From: CAZNFR01 sp964572225
Lineage (GTDB): Bacteria; Bacteroidota; Bacteroidia; Bacteroidales; GCA-2748055
Direction of reading: 5' to 3'
NCBI GenBank assembly: GCA_964572225.1
Contig: CAZNFR010000058.1
Coordinates: 1 to 23,341, forward strand
DNA: 23,341 nt
Shown here: piece by piece, positions 1 through 7,230 of the stretch
Layout: each line of letters opens with the position of its first letter
Numbering within the stretch: the first letter of the stretch is position 1
Notes under the pieces: model-generated
The model's input: the letters and a program-made list of their open reading frames with translations, nothing else
The model's database searches: none
Told to the model about the DNA's origin: nothing
Made by a program: the position numbers and the translations under genes

Positions 1-428
1 TCGAGCCTGATCTTGAGTATATTGATAGCTATAAGGCTGAAGGGACAATAGTTAACTGTGCAGATTCGGGTAAATGTGCATATACTTCCCGGAAAGAACT
101 GGCAAGAGCCTATGCGCAAATGCTATCAGAAGATAAGTTTGAAAATGAAACTTTCAATCTGGCAGGTGAACCGGTGAGTCAGAATGAGCTTGCCCAGGCT
201 CTGAATACGTATTACGGACTGAATCTGACCTACAAATATGTACCCGTTGAGAGCTATACCCAAGAGAGGATAAAAGCTTTGGGGGATTTATACGGAAATA
301 TAGTAGGAGGGATTTACCATTCCATTAAGGAAGGTTTCTTTGATGTTCCTTCCGACTTCCAGAAATTAACGGGAAGAGAGCATTTTCCTCTGCTTAAGAT
401 GATGGAGGATCATTCCGGTTTAACATAA
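1..428 (+). CDS. NAD(P)-binding NmrA/QorB-like SDR protein, 3' part only
   Basis: The frame is open from the window edge (first full codon at 3) to the TAA at 426-428, so the N-terminal Rossmann fold with its nucleotide-binding glycines lies outside the window. What remains is the C-terminal half of an atypical short-chain dehydrogenase of the NmrA/QorB type. The stretch reading TSRKELARAYAQML, followed shortly by ETFNLAGEPVSQNELA, matches the family pattern in which an Arg-Asp/Glu-Leu-Ala helix precedes an 'F/Y-x-L-x-G' strand and a helix selecting the substrate pocket. Such proteins reduce quinones with NAD(P)H or act as redox sensors in the cytoplasm. Substrate cannot be told from this fragment. 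A first internal ATG at 120 would give only a fragment and is not the real start. The next gene on the same strand is 114 nt away. Family assignment is fairly sure; QorB versus other NmrA-like proteins is not. Confidence 0.72.
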   Translation, partial: EPDLEYIDSYKAEGTIVNCADSGKCAYTSRKELARAYAQMLSEDKFENETFNLAGEPVSQNELAQALNTYYGLNLTYKYVPVESYTQERIKALGDLYGNIVGGIYHSIKEGFFDVPSDFQKLTGREHFPLLKMMEDHSGLT

Positions 429-542
429 TATTGAGAATCGGATCTCTGAATTAAAAAAGGCCTTCCTTTCTTTTGCTTTTATGCAGAATCAATATCTTTA
501 TGGTGTTCAATTCGAAAACCAACACCTAAACTACTGTCTCCA

Positions 543-1559
543 ATGAAATACCGAAAGATCCTTGTTAATTCGCCCTGGAACATCACCCTGGAAGAAGATA
601 CCTTTACAGAAAAGATTGAGCATCCCTACGATATTATTGTAAGAAATCATTATTCCCATTTGAGCGCAGGAACTGAGATGGCTTGTGTTTCGGGGAAGGA
701 GGACTGGTTTTCCATCCCCGGGGTACCCGGTTATACTGCTGTGGGAGAGGTGCTGGAAACCGGGGCGTCCGTCGAAAAAGTTCAGAAAGGAGACCTGGTT
801 TATACTTTCGGACCCCACGCCGAATTATTTAAGGTTAATCTGGAGGACCGCTGGCACGGAGTATGTGTTCCCTTGCCTGAGGGACTGGATCCGGATATAG
901 CAGCGTTTACCCACATGGGAGGCATCGCCATGTCCTCTCTGAGAACTTCCACCATTGAGTTGGGTGACTATGTGGCAGTAAGCGGTATGGGAACCATTGG
1001 AAATCTTGCTGCCCAATTTGCCCAATTGCAGGGGGCGAGGGTCCTGGCCATCGATATTGTAAACAGCAGATTGGAAATAGCAGGGAAATGTGGGATAGAT
1101 CTTACCATTAACACAAATGAGAAAAACCTTGAAAAAGCCATTGATCTTTTTACCGGAGGAAGAAAAGTAACCACCTGGATTGATGCCACCGGTGTTAGTT
1201 CAGTTATTAACAACGCAGTGAACTTCATCGCTGCAAACGGAGAACTGGTCCTGCTCGGCAGCCCGCGTGACTCCTTTCAGACAGATATTACCCCTCTTCT
1301 CAGGAAGATCCACCTTTTGGACAACATTAAATTGATAGGAGCACTGGAGTTTCTGTATCCAACTTTCCCTGACGACTTCAACAAACACTCCATTGAGCGA
1401 AATTCAGAAATAATCATGTCCCTCATGAACGAAGGAAAGTTGCATATCCGGCCCTTCTACTCCCATAAACTCAACCCGGCTGAAGCTGCTTCTGCCTACA
1501 CAGGATTAAGAGATAATCCGGAGGAATACATTGGAGTCGTTTTCGACTGGACCAACTAA
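543..1559 (+). CDS. Zinc-independent medium-chain dehydrogenase/reductase (MDR)
   Basis: A 338-residue cytoplasmic NAD(P)-dependent oxidoreductase of the medium-chain superfamily. The N-terminal GroES-like domain runs to about residue 120 and contains a VPGYTAVGEV segment typical of the fold. The Rossmann domain follows, with the GMGTIG dinucleotide-binding loop near residues 143-148 and an acidic end to the second strand (LAIDIVNSR), which favours NAD over NADP. Where zinc-dependent alcohol dehydrogenases have a catalytic Cys (CG-D/T), this protein reads LSAGTE, and the four-cysteine structural zinc lobe is missing, so it should be zinc-free. The SAGTE signature also occurs in MDR proteins acting on sugars, inositols or bacteriochlorophyllides, but I cannot name a substrate. 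It starts at an ATG without visible Shine-Dalgarno, which is normal for this phylum. It faces the yceI-like gene across a bidirectional terminator. Confidence 0.8.
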   Translation: MKYRKILVNSPWNITLEEDTFTEKIEHPYDIIVRNHYSHLSAGTEMACVSGKEDWFSIPGVPGYTAVGEVLETGASVEKVQKGDLVYTFGPHAELFKVNLEDRWHGVCVPLPEGLDPDIAAFTHMGGIAMSSLRTSTIELGDYVAVSGMGTIGNLAAQFAQLQGARVLAIDIVNSRLEIAGKCGIDLTINTNEKNLEKAIDLFTGGRKVTTWIDATGVSSVINNAVNFIAANGELVLLGSPRDSFQTDITPLLRKIHLLDNIKLIGALEFLYPTFPDDFNKHSIERNSEIIMSLMNEGKLHIRPFYSHKLNPAEAASAYTGLRDNPEEYIGVVFDWTN

Positions 1560-1570
1560 ATTCGCGATAT

Positions 1571-1614
1571 AAAAAAAATACCACCGATAACATGTTACCG
1601 GTGGTATTTTGTGT
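1571..1614. terminator. Bidirectional intrinsic terminator between convergent genes
   Basis: A near-perfect inverted repeat: arm 1575-1590 pairs with 1595-1610 around a CATG centre, with a single A/C mismatch (1587/1598). The stem core is TACCACCG/CGGTGGTA. It is flanked by an A-run on the left and a T-run on the right, so it can end transcripts from both the MDR gene (+) and the YceI-family gene (-). Confidence 0.85.
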
Positions 1615-1625
1615 TTTTAAGGATC

Positions 1626-2291
1626 CTATCCTTCCACGAAAACCACATCAAAACGCAGATTCATCATATCATTGATAAAATCATCCTTGAATTCGGCAAA
1701 AACGGTTTTTGATTTGAAGTTTACATCCCACTTGGTTCTGTCGATCGCAAATTCACTGGTCTTCGCCATCACTTTTACATCCTGAATTTCAACCATGGCA
1801 GGGAAAGTAATGCTGTTGGTTTTACCCCTCATGGTCAGGTTTCCTGTAATTTCATGAGTTGGAGTTATATCTCCTTCCATGGTTTCACCTGAATAGGTAT
1901 TGATGGAGACAATCTCAAACACGGCCTCAGGATGTTGCTCGGTATAGAAGAAATCTTCCGAAAGAAGATGACCTTCCAGTCTTGCCTTCATATTTTCATT
2001 GTCTTTCAGGTCATGACTCTCAATAGTCATAAGATCAATCACAATCTTTCCACCCTGAATTTCCCCATCGGAAATCACCAGAGATCCGTCTTTTACTTTT
2101 ACATCTCCCCAATGTTCTCCACCCGGTTTGGTTCCTCTCCAGTAAACCCTGCTGTCTTCACTTATTGCCAATTCAGCTCCGGTTGCCTCCTTTACTTCTT
2201 TAGCCTCTCCAGTGGCAGCCTCTTCAGCTGAACGTGTCCCACAAGACATAAAAATCAATGCTGCTATTGCAAATAATGTTAATTGTTTCAT
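1626..2291 (-). CDS. YceI-family protein, probable lipoprotein
   Basis: A YceI-domain protein (221 residues from the chosen start). The family forms a lipocalin-like beta-barrel that binds isoprenoid chains in the periplasm. I chose the ATG at 2289-2291 because it opens a signal peptide, MKQLTLFAIAALIFMSC, with a lipobox-like end (F-M-S-C17). The frame reaches 16 codons further upstream to an ATG at 2339, but that would bury the signal. After Cys17 comes an Ala/Glu-rich linker of about 25 residues, then the YceI barrel: a SRVYWRGTKPGG start, a GNLTMRGKT strand near the middle, and FAIDRTKWDVNF towards the end. Many YceI proteins are soluble secreted proteins, so membrane anchoring is a noteworthy variant. 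The lipobox has Phe rather than Leu at -3, so lipidation is likely but not certain. It diverges from the ABA4-like gene. Confidence 0.85.
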   Translation of the reverse strand: MKQLTLFAIAALIFMSCGTRSAEEAATGEAKEVKEATGAELAISEDSRVYWRGTKPGGEHWGDVKVKDGSLVISDGEIQGGKIVIDLMTIESHDLKDNENMKARLEGHLLSEDFFYTEQHPEAVFEIVSINTYSGETMEGDITPTHEITGNLTMRGKTNSITFPAMVEIQDVKVMAKTSEFAIDRTKWDVNFKSKTVFAEFKDDFINDMMNLRFDVVFVEG

Positions 2292-2444
2292 TTCTTTCAG
2301 ATTTTTAATTTTCAGTTCATTAAACAAAGCGGTACTCAATTGGTTGAATTTTTAAAACTATTTAACATATTGTTGCCCTGCCTGCTGTTTCCCTTTTCAT
2401 GATTCAAACATTATGGATGCAAAAATTGTTTGATATCAAAAACA

Positions 2445-2882
2445 ATGAACCCTGATCTTCTGTTCCGTCTTGCGAATCTTTTCGCGCTCTTAATCTGGAT
2501 AATCATTTTTATCTTCCCTTTTTCCCGTATTTACCGACTTCTCATTCGTTCCGGATTAGTTTTGGGAATTTTTGCACTCGGTTATATGGTCATTATGATA
2601 TCCTTCTTTCGTGCCGACCCTTCAAGCCTTACCAACCTTGATGGAGTGAAAGCACTACTGGACAACGAATGGGCCTTTCTGGCCGGGTGGATACACTATC
2701 TGGCTTTCGACCTTCTGGCAGGTATCTGGATCCTGAACGATTCCGTGAGGTCAGGTATCCCAAGGGGACTCATTATTCTTACTCTGATCTTTACCTTTAT
2801 GGCCGGTCCGTTCGGACTTTTTCTCTATTTTATCGTAAAATCCCTCCGGAAAAAAACCCTGAATATGGGTATTACAGAATAA
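2445..2882 (+). CDS. ABA4-like (DUF4281) small integral membrane protein
   Basis: A 145-residue protein with four predicted membrane segments, roughly at residues 6-26, 33-55, 83-101 and 109-132. The second half carries the ABA4/DUF4281 signature: a histidine-containing helix with FDLLAGIWI, then NDSVRSGIPRG, then a helix with TFMAGPFGLFLYF. In plants ABA4 takes part in neoxanthin formation, but the bacterial members have no established reaction, so only membership in the family should be assumed. I use the ATG at 2445; the frame opens at a TTG at 2430 but the ATG fits better. There is no Shine-Dalgarno. No carotenoid genes are in the window. It lies 176 nt upstream of the sensor kinase on the same strand, too far to claim an operon. 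Confidence 0.75.
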   Translation: MNPDLLFRLANLFALLIWIIIFIFPFSRIYRLLIRSGLVLGIFALGYMVIMISFFRADPSSLTNLDGVKALLDNEWAFLAGWIHYLAFDLLAGIWILNDSVRSGIPRGLIILTLIFTFMAGPFGLFLYFIVKSLRKKTLNMGITE

Positions 2883-3058
2883 TACCAAGAGTAAGATTAT
2901 CAGTTTTTTAATTGTAACATATCTCGGATAATACAGTAAAAGGATTAATGCATAAATACAAGGTCCTTTGAAGCAATTGCCATTGTCTTACACCTTGGGC
3001 TTTTTTGTATTATCAAATTATTCGTATAAATTTATCGGAACACAAAGTCCATATTGAT

Positions 3059-4459
3059 ATGAACCTAAAAAACAGAGTAATCTTCTATGCCTTGATAGCG
3101 GGGCTTATCCTGTATTTTGTCGATGCCCTGATTTATTACCTGATATTTACGGAGGATAGTTCATTTTTACAGACCCTCATAACCGCCGTTCCCCTTGCTG
3201 AGATCTATAATCGCTTGTTAATGTTTGCCGGTGTGCTGGTTTTCGGGTTTATTGTTTCCGGGTTTGTCTCAGATCTAATCCTGGAAAATGAATTTCTCAA
3301 GATCCAGCCCGGAAATAATCCCCAGGGTAAACTGGACTCAAGCTTTATGTCCAGCCTTTCTTATCAGATAAGGACCCCCTTAAACGCAATTGTGGGATTT
3401 TCTGAATTGTTGAAGGATCCAAACCTGTCCCCCCAGTCAAAACAAACCTATATTAATCACATACACAGCAGCGGAAATTACCTCTTACAATTAATCAACA
3501 ATGTGGTTGATATATCCAAGATCGAATCTGATCAACTCTCCATCAATAAGTCTGAGTTTAAGGTCAAGGAGGTCCTCGAAGATCTGCAAAAACACTTCGA
3601 AGAACGGAAGAAAGAACTGGGCCGCTCCAATGTGGCATTCGTTATAAAGAAATCGGACCAGGATAAAGATTTTTCCATCATTACCGATAAGGAAAGATTT
3701 AAGCAGGTGCTCGAAAATCTTCTTGAAAATGCATTCAAACAAACCGAGGAGGGAATGGTGGAACTGGGTTACCGGGTTAAAGAAGATAATCTTCTGGAAT
3801 TCTATATTAAGGATACCGGACAGGGATACTCCATGGACCGGCTCGAAATCATTTTCAATCGATATAAAAAATTGTCGGATAATCATAATCAACCCTTCGA
3901 CGGACTTGCACTGAAGCTTACCATATCCAAAAACCTGGTGAAATTACTGGGTGGCAGTATATGGGCCGACTCCAAACCCGGACAGGGAGCAACTTTCTAT
4001 TTCACTCTTCCATTCAAAGAAGCCGAAGCCAGTACTGAACAGGATAAGGAAACTTTCAGTCCTCCTGTCGAGAAAAAAGGGGTGAAAGACTGGAAGAACA
4101 AGACTATCTTGATTGCCGAGGATGTAGAATCCAATTTTATCTATCTTCAGGAATTATTGAAACCTACAGGAGTTAATCTTATCTGGGCACAGGATGGGGC
4201 AAAAGCTGTGGAGAAGCTAAAAACAAACAAAGAAATTGACCTGGTCCTGATGGATATACTCATGCCCGAAATGGACGGCTATGAAGCTGCAAGAAAAGCA
4301 AAGCAAATGAGACCGGAAATACCGGTGATCGCGCAAACGGCTTATAGTCTGGAAGGGGACAGGGATAAAAGCGACCTGAAGAATTTTGATGACTACCTGA
4401 TCAAACCTATCTGGTCCCCCCAGCTTATGGCCGCCATCGAAAAGCATTTTAAAGGGTAA
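3059..4459 (+). CDS. Membrane hybrid histidine kinase/response regulator with Tyr in place of H-box His
   Basis: 466 residues. Two membrane helices (about 7-30 and 50-74) flank a short outer loop of some 20 residues, with no recognisable sensor domain. A HisKA-like helical region follows, then a HATPase_c domain: N-box LENLLENAF with Asn224, G1 box DTGQG at 252-256, G2 box reading GLAL at 282-285 where GLGL is usual, and G3 GQGATFYF. The C-terminal receiver domain (about 346-465) is complete: acidic pair Glu354/Asp355, phospho-acceptor Asp399 (LMDILMPEMDG), Thr427 and Lys449. The H-box reads SYQIRTPLNAI, so the phospho-accepting His is Tyr102 (codon TAT at 3362-3364) and the next Glu is Gln. 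Autophosphorylation in the normal way seems excluded; the receiver may be fed by another kinase or the protein may act by binding ATP. I start at the ATG at 3059, not the TTG at 3005, because the membrane helix begins just after it. Confidence 0.88.
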   Translation: MNLKNRVIFYALIAGLILYFVDALIYYLIFTEDSSFLQTLITAVPLAEIYNRLLMFAGVLVFGFIVSGFVSDLILENEFLKIQPGNNPQGKLDSSFMSSLSYQIRTPLNAIVGFSELLKDPNLSPQSKQTYINHIHSSGNYLLQLINNVVDISKIESDQLSINKSEFKVKEVLEDLQKHFEERKKELGRSNVAFVIKKSDQDKDFSIITDKERFKQVLENLLENAFKQTEEGMVELGYRVKEDNLLEFYIKDTGQGYSMDRLEIIFNRYKKLSDNHNQPFDGLALKLTISKNLVKLLGGSIWADSKPGQGATFYFTLPFKEAEASTEQDKETFSPPVEKKGVKDWKNKTILIAEDVESNFIYLQELLKPTGVNLIWAQDGAKAVEKLKTNKEIDLVLMDILMPEMDGYEAARKAKQMRPEIPVIAQTAYSLEGDRDKSDLKNFDDYLIKPIWSPQLMAAIEKHFKG

Positions 4460-4464
4460 AAGAA

Positions 4465-4497
4465 AAGGATCCCGGATTATTCCGGAATCCTTATTCC
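4465..4497. terminator. Hairpin between convergent kinase and hsp20 genes
   Basis: Arms AAGGAT-c-CCGGA (4465-4476) and TCCGG-a-ATCCTT (4481-4492) fold into an 11-bp stem with an internal mismatch and a short loop. An A-rich stretch lies to the left (helps the minus strand) and only a weak T-rich stretch to the right. It probably ends both converging transcripts, more convincingly on the minus strand. Confidence 0.6.
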
Positions 4498-4515
4498 TGT
4501 ATTCTCATTTTTCAT

Positions 4516-4947
4516 TTAGCTGATGCTGATTTGCTTGGGACCTTTTTCCACAGCCTCGGGTTTCTTAGGTACCGAAATATTCAGTATTCCATCCCTGTGT
4601 GTAGCTCGGATTTTCTCAGAATCTACAGTTTCAGGCAGTGTGAACGAACGTTTGAATGACGAGTATCTGAACTCCCGCCTCATGTACTTTTCATTTTGAT
4701 CTTCCTTCTCATCCTTACTTTCAGAGGATATCGTCAGTACATTTTTGTGCACATCCACTTTGAAGTCCTTCTTTTCAAGCCCGGGAGCTGCAACTTCAAT
4801 CTTGTATTCGTCTTTGTTCTCAATCACATTAACTGCAGGCACCGAGGTCCTGTTGTCCATAGACATATCTCTGTCAAACCAGCTATTACCAAAGAAATCA
4901 TCCCAGATTTCCGGTAACCACGATGTTCTAGAAATGGTAGGTAACAT
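4516..4947 (-). CDS. Small heat shock protein, Hsp20/alpha-crystallin family
   Basis: A 143-residue ATP-independent holdase that binds unfolding proteins in the cytoplasm and hands them to DnaK/ClpB. A short hydrophobic N-terminal arm (IWDDFFGNSWF) precedes the alpha-crystallin domain, about residues 36-130. That domain opens with VPAVNVIENKDEYKIEVAAPG and ends with the diagnostic A-x-x-x-D-G-I-L motif (ATHRDGILNISVPK). The C-terminal tail carries an I-S-I motif (QISIS), a form of the I-x-I/V motif that docks between dimers. Length and architecture are standard for class A bacterial Hsp20. Translation starts behind a near-perfect Shine-Dalgarno, rare in this window. No CIRCE element is visible upstream, so control, if heat-dependent, must use another system. 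Confidence 0.93.
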   Translation of the reverse strand: MLPTISRTSWLPEIWDDFFGNSWFDRDMSMDNRTSVPAVNVIENKDEYKIEVAAPGLEKKDFKVDVHKNVLTISSESKDEKEDQNEKYMRREFRYSSFKRSFTLPETVDSEKIRATHRDGILNISVPKKPEAVEKGPKQISIS

Positions 4948-4954
4948 AACTTGG

Positions 4955-4962
4955 TCCTCCTT
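4955..4962 (-). promoter_or_regulatory. Strong Shine-Dalgarno of the hsp20 gene
   Basis: On the minus strand the leader reads AAGGAGGA seven nucleotides before the hsp20 ATG. It is the clearest ribosome binding site in the window; most other starts here have none, as usual for Bacteroidota. It fixes the start codon and suggests very high translation. Confidence 0.8.
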
Positions 4963-5028
4963 AATTTTTAGTTATACATTTTTATTTTCAGTGATGAAAT
5001 ATTCAAACCTTGTACCATTCCAACTTAT

Positions 5029-5073
5029 ATGACAAAATGGCGTTTTTTGAAAAAATAACATGACATAATGACA
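5029..5073. repeat. Three ATGACA hexamers plus A/T palindrome upstream of hsp20
   Basis: ATGACA occurs at 5029-5034, 5060-5065 and 5068-5073. The last two are in tandem as ATGACATA-ATGACATA. Between the first two lies the near-palindrome TTTTTTGAAAAAA (5044-5056). All are in the 154-nt spacer upstream of hsp20, which is transcribed to the left. They could be operator half-sites, but this is a guess from spacing and repetition alone. Confidence 0.35.
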
Positions 5074-5101
5074 TAAGAAAGATTGCAGAGGGGGCTTTTG
5101 C

Positions 5102-6271
5102 TTACCTGATTTTTGCAATTGCCTCTGCAAGTTGTTCCAGTCCCTGAGACAGAACTGTTCGTGGAGCGGCAATATTAATTCTTTGGAATCCGGATCCGCC
5201 AGGGCCGAAACTCGGACCGTCATTCAATCCGAGTCCTGCTTCCGTAATAATGAATTCCTTCAGGGATTTGTCATCCATGCCAAATTTTCGGAAATCGAGC
5301 CAGATAAGATAAGTGGCTTCCGCAGGAGTGACAGTGATTTCCGGAATTTCACCATCCAAAAATTCGGAAAGATAACGGTAATTATCGTTAAGGTATATTT
5401 TGAGGGCTTCCAGCCAATCTTCACCTTCATTATAGGCGGCTTTTAGGGCTTCGGCACCGAAAAGATTCCCGAGTCCCAGGTGTAAACCGTCTACCAGTTT
5501 ATCGAATTTCAGTTTTATTTCTTTGTTTGGAATAATCAGGAATGAGGTGGAGAGGCCTGCCAGATTAAAGGTCTTACTCGGCGCATAGAAAGAAAGAGTG
5601 ATTTCCTCTGCTCCGGGTATTTTAAGTACGGGATTATGTGAGAACCCATTCAGCATTAAATCTGAATGGATTTCATCCGACACCATAGTAACCTTATATT
5701 TCCTGCAAATTTTTACCATTTTTTCGATCTCTTCATCTGTCCAGAGTCGGCCAACAGGATTATGCGGGTGGCAGAGAATAAACAGTTTCGATCTGGAAGC
5801 CTTTTCTTCAAAATCTTCAAAGTCAATATAATAGCGTCCCTCTTTATTGATGAGTACGTTTTCTTCCAAAACCCGGTTATGATCCTTGATTGCTCCGAAA
5901 AAGGGAAAGTAGACCGGAGGTTGGATCAAAACATGATCTCCCGGTTCGGAGTAGGCCAGTACTGCAAAATTGATGGCAGGCACGATACCCGGACTAAAGC
6001 TGATCCATTCCTTTTTAATATCCCAGTTGTGCCTTCGTTTCATCCAGGATATAATACTGTTATGAAAAGCTTCTGAACGAAAGGTATAGCCGTATATCGG
6101 ATGCCGTGCACGACGAATTATGGCTTCCCGGATAAATGCCGGGGTTTCGAAGTCCATATCCGCTACCCACATGGGCAGTACGTTTGGTTCTCCGAAAAAT
6201 GCCTTCCTGTAATCGTATTTTATACTTTCGGTATTCTCTCGTGGGACTATCTGATCAAAATTGTACTTCAT
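5102..6271 (-). CDS. patB: MalY/PatB-type PLP-dependent C-S beta-lyase or aminotransferase
   Basis: A 389-residue fold-type I PLP enzyme of the MalY/PatB branch, which usually cleaves cystathionine or cysteine-S-conjugates to a thiol, pyruvate and ammonia. The branch is marked by the early LPMWVADMDF segment (residues 32-41) and YGYTF. PLP contacts visible are Tyr121 (QPPVYFPF), Asn171 in the HPHNPVG motif, Asp199 (VSDEIHSD), and the Schiff-base Lys233 in YAPSKTFNLAGL. The substrate carboxylate Arg is likely in the FQRINIA segment near residue 365. Length is normal and all key residues are present. It lies 154 nt upstream of hsp20 on the same strand and diverges from ksgA across 178 nt. The exact substrate (cystathionine, cysteine, methionine) cannot be read from sequence. 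Confidence 0.88.
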   Translation of the reverse strand: MKYNFDQIVPRENTESIKYDYRKAFFGEPNVLPMWVADMDFETPAFIREAIIRRARHPIYGYTFRSEAFHNSIISWMKRRHNWDIKKEWISFSPGIVPAINFAVLAYSEPGDHVLIQPPVYFPFFGAIKDHNRVLEENVLINKEGRYYIDFEDFEEKASRSKLFILCHPHNPVGRLWTDEEIEKMVKICRKYKVTMVSDEIHSDLMLNGFSHNPVLKIPGAEEITLSFYAPSKTFNLAGLSTSFLIIPNKEIKLKFDKLVDGLHLGLGNLFGAEALKAAYNEGEDWLEALKIYLNDNYRYLSEFLDGEIPEITVTPAEATYLIWLDFRKFGMDDKSLKEFIITEAGLGLNDGPSFGPGGSGFQRINIAAPRTVLSQGLEQLAEAIAKIR

Positions 6272-6401
6272 ATACCTGATAAATATTAATGAATATCAAT
6301 GCATTGGTCCGGTGTTTTTTCTGACCTGCTCAACCCTACTTAATTCACGGGTAAAAATCGAACTTTTTATCTCTTTCTTCAAGGAATATGTTTTTTTTTA
6401 T

Positions 6402-6409
6402 CAACTTTG
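6402..6409 (+). promoter_or_regulatory. Candidate -7 box for ksgA-mgtE
   Basis: CAACTTTG resembles the Bacteroidota sigma -7 element TAnnTTTG, with one mismatch. It lies 40 nt upstream of the ksgA ATG, behind a T-run. The same octamer stands 38 nt upstream of the P-loop gene at 19538. No convincing TTG -33 element at the usual distance was seen. Confidence 0.35.
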
Positions 6410-6449
6410 AAATTCCTTCTAGATTTTTTAAGCCATTTATTTTCAGGTT

Positions 6450-7223
6450 ATGGTCAGGCCAAAAAAACATCTGGGTCAGCATTTCCTTACCGATCCTGTA
6501 ATCGCCGGCAGGATCACTTCCATTTTTAATGACCATAAACAGGGTACGGTTGTTGAGGTAGGTCCGGGTAAAGGGATACTGACTGATGAATTGGTCCGCA
6601 GGTTTGAGGGGAACCTTATTATGATTGAGTTAGATGAAGAGTCCGTAGATTTTTTGATCCGTAAATATGAAGGAAAGGACATTCAAATTATTCATGGGGA
6701 TTTCCTAAAAACTACCCTTTCGGATTTTCCTTGTCCCCTGCGTGTGATCGGTAATTTTCCTTACAATATTTCTTCCCAGATTTTTTTTCACATTCTTGAA
6801 GCCAGAGATCAGGTTACACAGGTAGCAGGGATGTTACAAAAAGAGGTCGCCCTTCGTATAGCCTCCCCACCCGGAAGTAAACAATACGGGATCCTGAGTG
6901 TATTGCTTCAGACATGGTATGATATCCGCATTTGTTTCCACGTAAGACCCGGGTCCTTTTTCCCTCCGCCAAAGGTTGATTCAACGGTGATCGAGCTGAA
7001 TCGTAATCAGCGCTTGTCGATGGATTGCAGTGAAAAGTTTTTTTTAAGACTGGTAAAATCAGCTTTTAATCAGCGCCGTAAACAGCTTGGAAATTCAATA
7101 AAAAGGATTTTCTTAAATTTGCCTGAAAAGGAATTTGATCTGAGCCTGAGACCGGAACAGCTTGACGTTGAGGATTTCATTCGTCTCAGTATCCTTCTTG
7201 AAAAGTTAAACCCGGAAAAATAA
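6450..7223 (+). CDS. rsmA: 16S rRNA (adenine-N6)-dimethyltransferase KsgA/RsmA
   Basis: A 257-residue SAM-dependent methyltransferase that dimethylates the two adjacent adenines (A1518 and A1519 in E. coli numbering) of the 3' terminal helix of 16S rRNA, late in small-subunit assembly. The N-terminus has the family hallmark KKHLGQHFLTD (residues 5-15). SAM motif I is VEVGPGKGILT (35-45), the acidic SAM-ribose contact is Glu60, Asp84 (HGDF) contacts the adenine, and the catalytic motif IV is NFPYN (102-106). The usual FFPPPKVDS loop and the C-terminal helical domain, including FNQRRKQL, follow. Length is normal. The mgtE gene begins 7 nt after its stop, so the two are very likely co-transcribed. 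Loss of function of this gene gives kasugamycin resistance in other bacteria. Confidence 0.97.
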   Translation: MVRPKKHLGQHFLTDPVIAGRITSIFNDHKQGTVVEVGPGKGILTDELVRRFEGNLIMIELDEESVDFLIRKYEGKDIQIIHGDFLKTTLSDFPCPLRVIGNFPYNISSQIFFHILEARDQVTQVAGMLQKEVALRIASPPGSKQYGILSVLLQTWYDIRICFHVRPGSFFPPPKVDSTVIELNRNQRLSMDCSEKFFLRLVKSAFNQRRKQLGNSIKRIFLNLPEKEFDLSLRPEQLDVEDFIRLSILLEKLNPEK

Positions 7224-7230
7224 AATCATT

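Noticed and set aside
456..480. Possible terminator AAAGG-cctt-CCTTT after the NmrA-like gene
   Set aside because: Only a 5-bp stem and an interrupted T-rich tail; too weak to call.
2430..2444. TTG start for the ABA4-like gene
   Set aside because: An ATG five codons later, directly before the first membrane helix, is the better start; the same logic rejects the TTG starts at 3005, 9852, 22073 and 23287.
4990..5025. Sigma-54-like TGGTAC-N4-TTTGA on the minus strand before hsp20
   Set aside because: The essential GC of the -12 element is GA, so it is not a credible RpoN promoter.
6345..6536. 63-codon minus-strand frame in the patB/ksgA spacer
   Set aside because: It overlaps the conserved start of ksgA and the composition reads like a shadow frame; no family features.
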